A stretch of 64,000 nt of DNA from CAZSLI01 sp964607705 (GTDB taxonomy: Bacteria > Actinomycetota > Coriobacteriia > Anaerosomatales > PHET01): the NCBI GenBank assembly GCA_964607705.1, contig CAZSLI010000009.1, positions 1-64,000 on the forward strand, given 5' to 3'. Under the pieces are notes generated by a model. That model made no database searches. It was not told the origin of the DNA and saw only the letters and a program-made list of their open reading frames with translations. Shown piece by piece: positions 31,290 to 40,274 of this stretch. Position 1 is the first letter of the stretch, and each line of letters opens with the position of its first letter. The translations under genes were made by a program, and so were the position numbers.

Positions 31290-33359
31290 CTAGTGGCCCT
31301 CCGCGCGCTCCTTCTGGTAGGTCTCGACGAGCTTCTTCTGAACGTCGCCGGGAACCTGCTCGTAGCTCTCGATCTTGATCGTATACGTGCCGGTGCCGCT
31401 CGAGATGGCGCGGAGGTGAGGCGAGTAGTGCACGACCTCGGCGTAGGGCACGTGCGCCTTGATGACCTGAACGCCCGGTGCGGGCGCGTCCATGCCCAGC
31501 ACGCGGCCGCGGATTGAGCTGATGTCGCCCATGACCGCGCCGGCGTAGGCGTCAGGCACTTCGATCTCGAGGGTCGCGATCGGTTCCAGGATGACGGGGT
31601 CGGCTTTCTCGGCGGCCGCGCGGAATCCGATGCGGGCAGCGGTCTTGAACGCCATCTCGTTGGAGTCGACCGCGTGCATCGAGCCGTCGTAGACCGCAAC
31701 GCGGACGTCCTGCACGGGGTAACCGGCGATCGCGCCCTGGGTCATCGTGTCCTGAACGCCCTTGTCCACGGCGACGATGAACGGCTTGCTGATCTTGCCG
31801 CCCACAATCTCGTCCTTGAACTCGTAGCCGCCGCCGGGGTTGGGCTCGATGCGGAGCCAGGCGTCGGCGAACTGGCCCGAACCACCGGTCTGCTTCTTGT
31901 GGCGCCCTTGTGCCTGCGCGGTCTTGCGGATCGTCTCACGGTAGGGGATGCGCAGGTCGATCAGCTCAGCCTCGACATGGAAGCGGTCACGCAGCCGCGA
32001 CAGCACCACGTCGATCGCGGTGTCTCCCATGCCGGTGACGACCGTCTGGTGAGTCTCCTCGTCGCGCCGAAGCAGCAGCGAGGGATCCTCGTCGACGATG
32101 CCCTTCAGCGCCGTGCCCAGCTTGTCCTCGTCGGCCTTCGTCTTGGCCACGATGGCGACGGGGTACAGCGGCTCGGGGAGAGGCAGCCCGTCGAACGAGA
32201 CGTCGCCCTTCGCGGACAGGGTGTCGTTGGTGAGCACGTCGGCGAGCTTCGTGAGCACCGCGATGTCGCCGGCGGGCGCGCCGGTGATGTCCGCAGTCTC
32301 CTTGCCCGTCATCTTGAACAGGTGAGCGATGCGCTCCTTCTTGCCGTTGCGCGCATTCACGAGTTCGGTGTTGGGCGTGAGCGTGCCCGAGACGATCTTC
32401 ACGAAGTTGATGCGGCCGACGTAGGGGTCCGAAAGCGTCTTGAAGACGTGCGCGGAGACGTCGCCGTCCGTCGAGAAGTGGACTTCCTTGCCGTCCACGG
32501 TATGAAGCGGTCCATGCGCCGTGGGTTCGGGGAAGAAGGTGACGATCTCGTCCATCAGGTCCTCGATACCCTGCAGCTTCGCGGCCGAGCCGACGAAGAC
32601 CGGGATGACCTTGGACTGAGCGATGGCGAGCCCGAGTAGCTTCTCGAGGTCCTCCTGCGTGAGCGGTTCTCCCTCGAGGTACTTCATCATCAGCTCGTCG
32701 TCGGCCTCGGCGGTCTTGTCCGCAAGTTGCTCGCGCGCCAGCTCGGCGGCCGCCACGAACTCGGCAGGGATGTCATCCATGTGCTCGCCGTCGTCCTCGT
32801 GGTGGTAGGCCTTCATGCGGATGATATCGACCACACCGTGGAAGTCGGCCTCGTCGCCCATGGGCAGCTGCACCGGGACGACCCGGTCGCCGAACTTGGC
32901 TCGCAGCGCCTTGAGCGCCGCGTCGAAGTCGGCGTGCTCCTTGTCGAGCCGGTTGATGAACACGGCGCGGGCGATTCCCATCTCGCCCGCGATCTTCCAC
33001 AACCGCTCGGTCTGCACCTGCGGTCCCGCAACAGCATCGACGACGAAGAGTGCCATCTCGGCAGCCTCCATGCCGGCGATGGCGTCGGTGATGAAGTCGG
33101 CGTATCCGGGGGTGTCGATCACGTTGATCTTCACGCCGTCGTGCGTGACGGGGGCGAGGGCGAGGTTGATGGTGAACTGACGCTTGACCTCTTCAGGATC
33201 GTAATCGAGCGTGCTTTGGCCGGTGTCGACCGAACCAAGCCGCTTCGTCGCGCCCGAGAGGAAGAGCATCGCCTCGGCGAGTGACGTCTTTCCGGCGCCC
33301 CCGTGACCTACAAGGACGACGTTACGGACCTTCTCTGTGCTCGGTGCTCCCAAGAACAT
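31290..33359 (-). CDS. EF-G-like translation GTPase (EF-G2 type)
   Basis: A 689-residue paralogue of elongation factor G. The P-loop is GHGGAGKTS instead of the AHIDAGKTT of housekeeping EF-G, the G3 motif is DTPGYADF instead of DTPGHVDF, and the G4 motif is NRLDKEHADF. The C-terminal domain IV/V segments (AGYPVQDVRVAVYDGSMHAVDSNEMAFKTA and MGDISSIRGRVLGMD) are intact. These changes mark the EF-G2-like subgroup, which coexists with canonical EF-G and is not a sole translocase. ATG 33359 sits just after GGGAGG. No other translation-factor gene lies nearby, so it is not the usual rpsL-rpsG-fusA context. Confidence 0.9.
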   Translation of the reverse strand: MFLGAPSTEKVRNVVLVGHGGAGKTSLAEAMLFLSGATKRLGSVDTGQSTLDYDPEEVKRQFTINLALAPVTHDGVKINVIDTPGYADFITDAIAGMEAAEMALFVVDAVAGPQVQTERLWKIAGEMGIARAVFINRLDKEHADFDAALKALRAKFGDRVVPVQLPMGDEADFHGVVDIIRMKAYHHEDDGEHMDDIPAEFVAAAELAREQLADKTAEADDELMMKYLEGEPLTQEDLEKLLGLAIAQSKVIPVFVGSAAKLQGIEDLMDEIVTFFPEPTAHGPLHTVDGKEVHFSTDGDVSAHVFKTLSDPYVGRINFVKIVSGTLTPNTELVNARNGKKERIAHLFKMTGKETADITGAPAGDIAVLTKLADVLTNDTLSAKGDVSFDGLPLPEPLYPVAIVAKTKADEDKLGTALKGIVDEDPSLLLRRDEETHQTVVTGMGDTAIDVVLSRLRDRFHVEAELIDLRIPYRETIRKTAQAQGRHKKQTGGSGQFADAWLRIEPNPGGGYEFKDEIVGGKISKPFIVAVDKGVQDTMTQGAIAGYPVQDVRVAVYDGSMHAVDSNEMAFKTAARIGFRAAAEKADPVILEPIATLEIEVPDAYAGAVMGDISSIRGRVLGMDAPAPGVQVIKAHVPYAEVVHYSPHLRAISSGTGTYTIKIESYEQVPGDVQKKLVETYQKERAEGH

Positions 33360-33480
33360 CGCCTCCCTGGATAGAAGCGCGCCACCGCATGGTGACGCGC
33401 GCCAAGAGCAACGCGGAGGCAACCCGCCCCCGCGGGTCCATCGCCGACTAGTCTACTCCTTCGCGCGCGCGGAGCGACTC

Positions 33481-33509
33481 CTTACCACGCTGCCGTTCGG
33501 CTGCTAGAA
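33481..33509 (+). promoter_or_regulatory. Promoter of the cyclophilin lipoprotein gene
   Basis: TTACCA (33481-33486) and TAGAAT (33504-33509) with 17-nt spacing lie 62 nt before the TTG start. Confidence 0.5.
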
Positions 33510-33570
33510 TCCCTTGGAACACTTTGTCGCGGGAGGCAGCTCTCGCGCGCTTCGAGGAGGTCTTTCGCCG

Positions 33571-34272
33571 TTGTCCCGCACTTCCCGCGTCCTGCTCCTT
33601 TCCTTTCTGGCTCTCGTGTTCACCGCATTGCTCGCGGTAGCCGGATGCACGGGAAGCGCCACCGACAAAGCGGCGACGACGAAGCCAACGGAGCCGACCG
33701 GCGCCGCGACCGAACAGGCTCCACAGACTACCGAGGAGGGCGGCTTGTACACTCCCGCGTATCAGCCCAGAGGCGACGAGGTCGCCATCATCAAGACCAG
33801 CAAGGGCCCCATCACCGTCAAGCTCTACGGGAAGGACGCCCCGATCCACGTGGGCAACTTCGTCGAGCTGGCGAAGAAGGGCTTCTATGACGGCATCAAG
33901 TTCCACCGCTACGAGCCCGGCTTCGTCGTGCAGGGTGGCGACCCCAAGACCAAGGAGTTCACCGCCGAGCAGGTCGCCGAGGAAGTCGCGACCGGCTATT
34001 CGCAGTTCGGCACGGGCGGTCCGGGATACGTCATCAAGGGTGAATTCGACCCGAAGACCAACCCGAACAAGCACGTCATCGGTGCCCTCGGCATGGCGCG
34101 CACCAACGATCCCGACTCAGCCGGCTCGCAGTTCTACTTCGCGCTCCAGCCTCTGCCGCAGCTCGATGGCAGCTACACGGTCTTCGGCCAGGTGACCGAG
34201 GGCCTCGAGGCCATGCAGCAGCTGCGCGTGGGCGACGAGATCATCTCGGTCGAGCTCAAGAACGCCGAGTAG
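33571..34272 (+). CDS. Cyclophilin-type peptidyl-prolyl isomerase lipoprotein
   Basis: An exported proline isomerase anchored as a lipoprotein. Residues 1-25 are a signal peptide with lipobox VAGC; a Thr/Ala-rich spacer follows, then a complete cyclophilin domain (about residues 70-233) with the catalytic FHR, GGDP, GMARTNDPDSAGSQFYF and LDGSYTVFGQV motifs. TTG 33571 lies 10 nt after GAGGAGG and gives a proper signal sequence. It probably assists folding of extracytoplasmic proteins. The TPR protein gene follows 11 nt downstream. Confidence 0.92.
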   Translation: MSRTSRVLLLSFLALVFTALLAVAGCTGSATDKAATTKPTEPTGAATEQAPQTTEEGGLYTPAYQPRGDEVAIIKTSKGPITVKLYGKDAPIHVGNFVELAKKGFYDGIKFHRYEPGFVVQGGDPKTKEFTAEQVAEEVATGYSQFGTGGPGYVIKGEFDPKTNPNKHVIGALGMARTNDPDSAGSQFYFALQPLPQLDGSYTVFGQVTEGLEAMQQLRVGDEIISVELKNAE

Positions 34273-34283
34273 GCCCGGACTTA

Positions 34284-35720
34284 GTGGACTCTTCCAAATT
34301 CCACGAGGCGCAAGCCGCTTACGACGCCGGCGACTACCGCTCGGCGGCTAAGGGCTTCCTCGCATCAGCGGGGAAGGGCGCCCTGGGTAATGGAGCCGCG
34401 TACCACATGGCCGGCAATGCGCTCATGCGTCTTCGCCGCCACGCCGACGCCGTCACCGTCTACGGTCATGCGTTGCGCGACGAGACGTATGACAAGGCCG
34501 GTGCCGTTCATGCGAACCTCGGTGCCGCCTACGTCGCGCTCGGAGAGCACACCCATGCGATAGCGTCGTACGAGGCCGCGCTCGCTGACCCCGGCTACCA
34601 GACGCCGTACAAGGCGTGGCAGGGGATCGCCTCCGTCTACATGGAGCGCGGGCGTGCCGAGGACGCCGCCATCGCGTACCGAAAGGCGGCGCTCGACGAG
34701 ACCAACCCTGACCCGGGCAAGGCACTCGTGAACCTGGGTCTGTGCTTCATGGCCCTCGGCCGTCCGAATGACGCCGCCGACGCCTACAAAGCAGCGCTCG
34801 GCTTTGACTCATACCAGGGCCGTGGGCGAGCGCTCGCCAACCTCGGCCAAGCGTATGCCGCCACGGGCGATCAGCTCGAGGCCGTTCGCGCGTTCGAGAA
34901 GGCCACGCAGCTTCACGGGCACCAGTTGTCGCCCTCAGCCCGTGCTGACTACGAACGGGCGCTCGAGGCCACCAGGCCGCAGCGCGAGACCGTCGAAGGC
35001 TGGGTCACCGGCGAGATGCCTCCGGTCCCGCTTGACGACCAGGAGCCGACCGGCTGGGACACAAACGAACTGCATGCCCTGACCGGCGTGGGCGCGTATG
35101 CCCAGGCCACCTCGCCTGCCGAAGAGGCTGCGGCGATCGAGTACGGCCCGGTCGAGCCGGTGCAGCAACCGGTGGCCGAGCCGACCGCCGACGACCAGGC
35201 CGACATCGCAGCCCGCGAGCTGGGCTTCGGCGATGAGGCCGCGGTCACGAGCTTCTTCAGCCTCACCGAAGACGAGATGAAGGCGCGTGCTCGCGAGGAG
35301 CGTCGCGCCGAGCGCGCGAGCCGCGGCCCAGCCGCCGTCGTACGCGGACTGCTCACCATCCTCCTGATCGTGCTGGTCGTTGGCGGCCTCATCGGCGTCG
35401 GCTATTGGTTCGGCTTCGGGTGGCCCATGCAGGACACCACCGTGAAGGGCCTTTTCGTCGCCTACTCAGCTGGTGAGCCGGTCGAGCAGTACTGGGTCGC
35501 CGTGCCGGATGGTGACGTCAAGAAGGAGATGGCTAAGGTCCCGCCCGTGAAGTCGTTCACGGTCGACAAGATCGTGCGCGGCAAGGACACGTCGAAGGCG
35601 TCTGTGACAGTCACTCCCGAGAACGGTGCCCCTTTGCACTACGTCGTGACGCTGTCGCGCGAAGGTGTGGGCTGGCGCGTCACCGGCATCGATTACAACT
35701 GGCGTTCGACGGGCGGCTAG
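34284..35720 (+). CDS. TPR-repeat protein with single membrane anchor
   Basis: A 478-residue protein. Residues 1-220 hold about five tetratricopeptide-like repeats (for example GNAAYHMAGNALMRLRRHADAVTVYGHAL and GRALANLGQAYAATGDQLEAVRAFEKA). A charged, Pro/Glu-rich middle follows, then one transmembrane helix near residues 350-372 and a C-terminal domain of about 105 residues with no recognised family. GTG 34284 is the first start after the cyclophilin stop. It is probably a scaffold at the membrane linked functionally to its neighbour, but the partner is unknown. Confidence 0.8.
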   Translation: MDSSKFHEAQAAYDAGDYRSAAKGFLASAGKGALGNGAAYHMAGNALMRLRRHADAVTVYGHALRDETYDKAGAVHANLGAAYVALGEHTHAIASYEAALADPGYQTPYKAWQGIASVYMERGRAEDAAIAYRKAALDETNPDPGKALVNLGLCFMALGRPNDAADAYKAALGFDSYQGRGRALANLGQAYAATGDQLEAVRAFEKATQLHGHQLSPSARADYERALEATRPQRETVEGWVTGEMPPVPLDDQEPTGWDTNELHALTGVGAYAQATSPAEEAAAIEYGPVEPVQQPVAEPTADDQADIAARELGFGDEAAVTSFFSLTEDEMKARAREERRAERASRGPAAVVRGLLTILLIVLVVGGLIGVGYWFGFGWPMQDTTVKGLFVAYSAGEPVEQYWVAVPDGDVKKEMAKVPPVKSFTVDKIVRGKDTSKASVTVTPENGAPLHYVVTLSREGVGWRVTGIDYNWRSTGG

Positions 35721-35754
35721 AGGCCGTCCGCAGCGATAGGAAGGATTCACGACT

Positions 35755-36159
35755 TTGGAGCAGCAGACTTACGTAATGATCAAGCCGGACGCTGTCCGGC
35801 GCGGGTTCGTCGGCAAGATCGTGTCGCGGTTCGAAGATGCCGGTCTTCGCATCGTGCGGCTCGAGTACGGCCTGGTCACCGCCGAGGAGGCCGCGGCCAA
35901 CTACGCCGAGCACGAGGGCAAGCCGTTCTACGCCGGCCTGATCAGCTACATCACCTCAGGACCGGTCGTGAAGATGGTTCTCATGGGGCCGGAGGCCGTC
36001 AAGGTCTGCCGCAAGCTCATGGGCGCGACCAACCCCGCCGACGCCGCCCCGGGCACCATCCGTGGCGACTTCGGGCTCGTTCTGGACGAGAACGTGATCC
36101 ACGGCTCGGATTCGCCGGAATCCGCCGAGCGCGAGATCTCGATCTTCTTCGGCAAGTAA
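35755..36159 (+). CDS. ndk: Nucleoside diphosphate kinase
   Basis: Transfers gamma-phosphate from ATP to NDPs through a phosphohistidine. At 134 residues it matches the family, with MIKPDAVRRGFVGKI at the start and the active-site NVIHGSDSPESAEREI at the end. TTG 35755 is the only sensible start (AGGAAGG upstream). It stands between the TPR gene and the soluble hydrogenase operon. Confidence 0.96.
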   Translation: MEQQTYVMIKPDAVRRGFVGKIVSRFEDAGLRIVRLEYGLVTAEEAAANYAEHEGKPFYAGLISYITSGPVVKMVLMGPEAVKVCRKLMGATNPADAAPGTIRGDFGLVLDENVIHGSDSPESAEREISIFFGK

Positions 36160-36247
36160 TCAGCGCGTGAAAGGGGCGGCCCGTCGGGTCGCTCCACTCG
36201 CATCCGGGACCCCACCGCGATGCGATGCCTGGGAGTAAGGGGACCAC

Positions 36248-37270
36248 ATGTTCTTCCGCGTCATGGACAAGGCGCGGCTCGCGGACCTCGTGCGCGGCTT
36301 GGCCGAGCACTACGAGGTCGTCGGGCCTGTCGCCAAGGGCGATGCGTTCGTCTTCGGGCGCATCGACGATCCGTCCGAGCTGAGGCTCGACTACGACACG
36401 ACGCTTCTTCCGCCGAAGAAGTACTTCGTGCCGCAGAACGAAGAGCTCATGCGCTTCCGCACCGAGGACGGGCACGTCACGTCCGACAAGGCGCCCGTGC
36501 ATCCGCGCGTGCTCTTCGGCCTGCACCCGTGCGACCTGAACGCGCTCATGCTCATGGACAACGTCTTCCTCGGCGAGTACGAAGACCCGTACTACAAGGC
36601 GCGTCGCGACCGCACGCTGCTCGTCGGCGTCAGCTGCGAGCCTCGTGACGAGTGCTTCTGCAACGCCTGGGCGACCGACGAAGTCCACTGGGGCTTCGAT
36701 CTCTTCCTGACGGACCTGGGCGACCGCTACTTCGTCTCGGTGCGTTCGGTGAAGGGCGCCGAGCTGCTCGACCACTACGTCGAGACGCGCCCCATCTCCG
36801 AGGAGGACACCGCCGAATTCCAGCGCAAGACGCACGAGTTCAAAGAGTCGTTCACCTCCCAGCTCGACACCGCACAGATCCCGCTGCTGCTCGACGCGAA
36901 GTTCGACGACCCGATCTGGGACGAACTCGGCGAGCGCTGCCTGTCGTGCGGTGCCTGCTCGATGGTCTGCCCCACGTGCTACTGCTTCGACGTGAAGGAC
37001 CGGCTCACTCCCGACGGCAAGGACGGCTCCCGCATCCGAGTCTGGGACAGCTGCCAGTTCTCCGAGTTCGCCGAGGTGGCGCACGGCCACAACTTCCGAG
37101 AGACCCGCGCCAGCCGCGTGAAGTACCGCTACTACCACAAGCAGTGGGGCTATCTGTCCAAGTTCGAGCGCGTCCTGTGCGTCGGCTGTGGCCGTTGCAC
37201 GCGTGCGTGCAAGGCGGACATCAACCCGCGCATCGTCATCGAGGCGCTCCAGAGCGGAGGTGCCCGATGA
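36248..37270 (+). CDS. hydB: Soluble hydrogenase beta subunit, 2[4Fe-4S]
   Basis: Electron-transfer subunit of a group 3b-type (sulfhydrogenase-like) cytosolic hydrogenase. The 340-residue protein carries a family N-terminal domain (LHPCDLNALMLMDNVFLGEYEDPYY, ECFCNAWA) and two [4Fe-4S] motifs: CLSCGACSMVCPTCYC and CVGCGRCTRAC. It would link the flavin subunit to the small subunit. ATG 36248 follows AAGGGGA. Its last 4 nt overlap hydG, and the four-gene order beta-gamma-delta-alpha matches Pyrococcus hydrogenase I operons. Confidence 0.93.
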   Translation: MFFRVMDKARLADLVRGLAEHYEVVGPVAKGDAFVFGRIDDPSELRLDYDTTLLPPKKYFVPQNEELMRFRTEDGHVTSDKAPVHPRVLFGLHPCDLNALMLMDNVFLGEYEDPYYKARRDRTLLVGVSCEPRDECFCNAWATDEVHWGFDLFLTDLGDRYFVSVRSVKGAELLDHYVETRPISEEDTAEFQRKTHEFKESFTSQLDTAQIPLLLDAKFDDPIWDELGERCLSCGACSMVCPTCYCFDVKDRLTPDGKDGSRIRVWDSCQFSEFAEVAHGHNFRETRASRVKYRYYHKQWGYLSKFERVLCVGCGRCTRACKADINPRIVIEALQSGGAR

Positions 37271-38130
37271 GCAGCAGCACCGCTAAGGCCTACCGCAAGC
37301 TCAAGGCGAACCCGTACCGCCCCTGGCCGGCGCGCATCACCTCGATCACCGAGCTCACCGACAAGGAGAAGCTCTTCGAGTTCCGCCTCATCGACGACGA
37401 CGTCCGCGACGCGTTCGACTTTGACGCCGGGCAGTTCGTCGAGCTGTCGATCTTCGGTGTGGGCGAAGCGCCGATCTCGATCTCCTCGGCGCCCTCGAAG
37501 CAGGGGTTCATCGAACTGTGCGTTCGCAAGGCCGGCGACGTGACGAGCGCGCTGCACGCGAAGCAGTGCGGCGACGTGGTGGGACTGCGCGGGCCGTTCG
37601 GAAGGGGATTCCCGTTCGAGGAGATGAAGGGCCACGACATCCTGCTCGTAGCGGGAGGCCTGGGAATCGCGCCGCTCAAGTCGCTCATCAACCACATCCA
37701 CGACGAGCGGCACGACTTCGGCAAGGTCACGATCCTCTACGGGTCGCGCAACCCCAGCGAGGTGCTCTTCCGCCAGCAGTTCGACATGTGGAAGCACCGC
37801 GAGGACTTCGAGTTGATCATGACCGTCGACCAGCCGGATGAGACCTGGGACGGCGAGACCGGCCTCGTCACGCGACTCTTCGGCGATCTGGAGATCGACC
37901 CTGACAACACGTACGGCGCCATCTGTGGTCCGCCGGTCATGTACAAGTACGTGATCGACGAGATGCGGGGCAAGCGCATGGACGTCGACCGCATCTATGT
38001 CAGCTTCGAGCGGCGCATGAAGTGCGGCATCGGCAAGTGTGGCCACTGCGGCGTCGGCCATCAGTACGCCTGCATCGACGGCCCGGTGTTCAACTACTGG
38101 GAAGCCATGAACCTGCAGGAGGCGATCTAG
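37267..38130 (+). CDS. hydG: Soluble hydrogenase gamma subunit, FAD/NAD(P)-binding
   Basis: A 287-residue diaphorase subunit of the ferredoxin-NADP reductase fold. It contains the flavin motif APISISSAP, the NAD(P)-binding segment LLVAGGLGIAPLKSLI, and a C-terminal [2Fe-2S] motif MKCGIGKCGHCGVG. It exchanges electrons between NAD(P)H and the Fe-S chain. The ATG overlaps the hydB TGA (ATGA). The coenzyme preference, NAD or NADP, is not visible to me. Confidence 0.93.
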   Translation: MSSSTAKAYRKLKANPYRPWPARITSITELTDKEKLFEFRLIDDDVRDAFDFDAGQFVELSIFGVGEAPISISSAPSKQGFIELCVRKAGDVTSALHAKQCGDVVGLRGPFGRGFPFEEMKGHDILLVAGGLGIAPLKSLINHIHDERHDFGKVTILYGSRNPSEVLFRQQFDMWKHREDFELIMTVDQPDETWDGETGLVTRLFGDLEIDPDNTYGAICGPPVMYKYVIDEMRGKRMDVDRIYVSFERRMKCGIGKCGHCGVGHQYACIDGPVFNYWEAMNLQEAI

Positions 38131-38877
38131 ATGGCGGCGCGCGTAGTCGTCATCGGCCTGGCGTCCGACTTCGGATGCCAGGTGCAGATGACCAACATGG
38201 AGGACCACCTGCTCGACGTCCTCGGCTCCATCGACCTGCAGTACTGGCAGCTCGCCTCGAGCGGACACATGCCTGCCGAGTACGACGTCGCCATCATCGA
38301 AGGCGCTGTGACAACGGTGGAGCACGTCGAGTTGCTCAAGGAGGTGCGCGACAAGGCTGCCACGGTGATGGTCATCGGCTCATGCGCGATGTCCGGGGGC
38401 ATCCCGGCCTTGGTGACCAGCGGCGACTTCGAGCAGCGCGTCGACCGCGTTTACGGCCGTGATGGTCGCCTTGTCGCACCTGGCCGTATCTCGCCGCTGC
38501 CCGTCGACGCCGTCATCGACGTCGACTACCGGGTCCCCGGTTGTCCGATCCAGCCGCACGAGTTCGTATCGACCCTTCAGCGCGCCCTCATGGGCCTGTC
38601 GGGACGCCCGCCACGCGAGCCGCTCTGTGCCGCCTGCAAGATGGCCGAGAACGAGTGCTTCTACGACTCCGGCTCGGTCTGCCTGGGCTTGGTGACGCGC
38701 ACAGGGTGTGGCGCCAAGTGCGTGACGCTCGGCCGCCCCTGTACCGGCTGCCGAGGAATCGCCGAGGATGCGAACCTCGCCGCCGCCGAGGAACTGCTGG
38801 CCAAGCGCGGGATGCGCATCGAGGACCTCGCCGACACGCTCACTCTCTACAACTCGCTTTCGGAGGCCCTGCGATGA
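38131..38877 (+). CDS. hydD: Soluble hydrogenase delta (small) subunit
   Basis: A 248-residue small subunit carrying the Fe-S chain next to the Ni-Fe site. Unlike the uptake enzyme it has no Tat signal. The proximal-cluster motif, usually CxGC, reads S12-D13-F-G-C16-Q, so the first cysteine is Asp. Remaining ligands are in VIGSCAMSG and VPGCPIQP, and further cysteines (CAACKMAENECF, GCGAKCVTLGRPCTGC) bind two more clusters. It starts right after the hydG stop and its stop overlaps the hydA start (ATGA). Confidence 0.92.
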   Translation: MAARVVVIGLASDFGCQVQMTNMEDHLLDVLGSIDLQYWQLASSGHMPAEYDVAIIEGAVTTVEHVELLKEVRDKAATVMVIGSCAMSGGIPALVTSGDFEQRVDRVYGRDGRLVAPGRISPLPVDAVIDVDYRVPGCPIQPHEFVSTLQRALMGLSGRPPREPLCAACKMAENECFYDSGSVCLGLVTRTGCGAKCVTLGRPCTGCRGIAEDANLAAAEELLAKRGMRIEDLADTLTLYNSLSEALR

Positions 38878-40136
38878 GTACGCTGACTGTTGAACACGTA
38901 GCCCGCATCGAGGGACATGGCACCATCACTGTCGATGTCGACGGCGGAGTGGTGCGCAACATCAAGATGGACATCGTCGAGCCCGCGCGCCTGTTCGAGA
39001 GCATGGTCGTGGGTCGACGCTTCGACGAGGCGCCGCTCATCACGAGCCGCATCTGCGGTATCTGCTCGCCGAACCACGCGGTCACGAGCATCAAGGCGGT
39101 GGAGGCGGCCCTCGGGATCGAGGTCTCCGAGCGCACCACGCTGCTGCGGCAGCTGATGGTGTACGGCAGCTACCTGCAGAACCACGCGACGCACCTGTAC
39201 CTGTTCGCGGCGCCGGACTTCGTGGGTCAGCCGAGCGTCTTCCCGTTGGCCGAGTCTCACCCGGATATCGTGCGCCGCGCGCTTCGGGTCAAGAAGCTGG
39301 GCAACGAGCTCACAGGGCTCGTGGGCGGGCGCTCGGTGCATCCCGTGACCGCGGTCATCGGCGGCTTCACTTCCGAGCCGCCCAAGCACGAGTTCGCCGC
39401 ATTCGCGACGCGCCTGCACGCGGCTGCCCGCGACGCCGCTGCGACCGTGGACCTGTTCGCGGGATTCGACGTTCCCGAGTTCGAGACCGCCGGTGAGATG
39501 CTCGCGCTGGTCTCGCCTGACACCTATGCGATCTACGACGGCGACGTCTGCGCGCTCGACGCCGGCTGGTGTCGCCCGGTCTCCGAGTACCGTGACTTCG
39601 TGACCGAGACCGTCGTGGGCCACAGCAATGCCAAGCACTCCACGGTCGATGGCCGTACGTTCCTCGTCGGCGCGCTCGCCCGGGTGAACCTTTCATGGGA
39701 CCGCCTCGTGCCGTCCGCGCGAGTCGTGGCGAGCAACACCGGACTGCGCCCGGTCACGCGAAACACCTTCCTCAACAACCTGTGCCAGGCCATCGAACTC
39801 GTCGACGCCGCCGAGCGCTGCGCGCTGCTGTGCGAGCAGCTCGCCGAGGACGCGGGCAGCAGCGAGCCCGTGGCATTCGAGGTCGCCGCAGGCAGTGGTA
39901 CCGGCGCGACAGAGGCGCCGCGCGGCACGCTCTACCACTCGCTGTCGATCGACGATGACGGCGTCGTCACCTCGGGCAACGTCATCACGCCTACTGCTCA
40001 GAACCTCGCCAACCTCGAGGCCGACATGCGTGCGTTCGCACCCACGGTCGCGCATCTGCCTGAAGCAGAGTTCGTGCTCAAGATCGAGCAGCTCGTACGC
40101 GCGTACGACCCCTGTCTTTCCTGCGCTGTGCACTAG
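38874..40136 (+). CDS. hydA: Soluble hydrogenase alpha (large) subunit
   Basis: Catalytic [NiFe] subunit, 420 residues. Nickel ligands are in RICGIC near residue 60 and in the C-terminal DPCLSCAVH; the latter has a normal Cys (TGT), unlike the uptake hydrogenase. The stop TAG follows that His directly, so there is no C-terminal peptide to remove and no endopeptidase should be needed. It is the last gene of the operon and is followed by a terminator. Expected role: reversible H2/NAD(P)H exchange in the cytosol. Confidence 0.94.
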   Translation: MSTLTVEHVARIEGHGTITVDVDGGVVRNIKMDIVEPARLFESMVVGRRFDEAPLITSRICGICSPNHAVTSIKAVEAALGIEVSERTTLLRQLMVYGSYLQNHATHLYLFAAPDFVGQPSVFPLAESHPDIVRRALRVKKLGNELTGLVGGRSVHPVTAVIGGFTSEPPKHEFAAFATRLHAAARDAAATVDLFAGFDVPEFETAGEMLALVSPDTYAIYDGDVCALDAGWCRPVSEYRDFVTETVVGHSNAKHSTVDGRTFLVGALARVNLSWDRLVPSARVVASNTGLRPVTRNTFLNNLCQAIELVDAAERCALLCEQLAEDAGSSEPVAFEVAAGSGTGATEAPRGTLYHSLSIDDDGVVTSGNVITPTAQNLANLEADMRAFAPTVAHLPEAEFVLKIEQLVRAYDPCLSCAVH

Positions 40137-40154
40137 ACAGCTATCCAGAATCGT

Positions 40155-40195
40155 AGAGGGCCCGGTCGCTTCCGCAGCGGCCGGGCCCTCTTGTG
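40155..40195 (+). terminator. Terminator after the soluble hydrogenase operon
   Basis: A perfect 11-bp stem (40155-40165 with 40181-40191) begins 19 nt after the hydA stop; the tail TGTG is weakly T-rich. Confidence 0.7.
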
Positions 40196-40274
40196 TCGGA
40201 CGGAAAGGTCGAGGTTAGGTCTGCGTCACTCCTCGTGTGGCACGCTCGGCTCAGACGAGACGCGAGGGGGAGCG

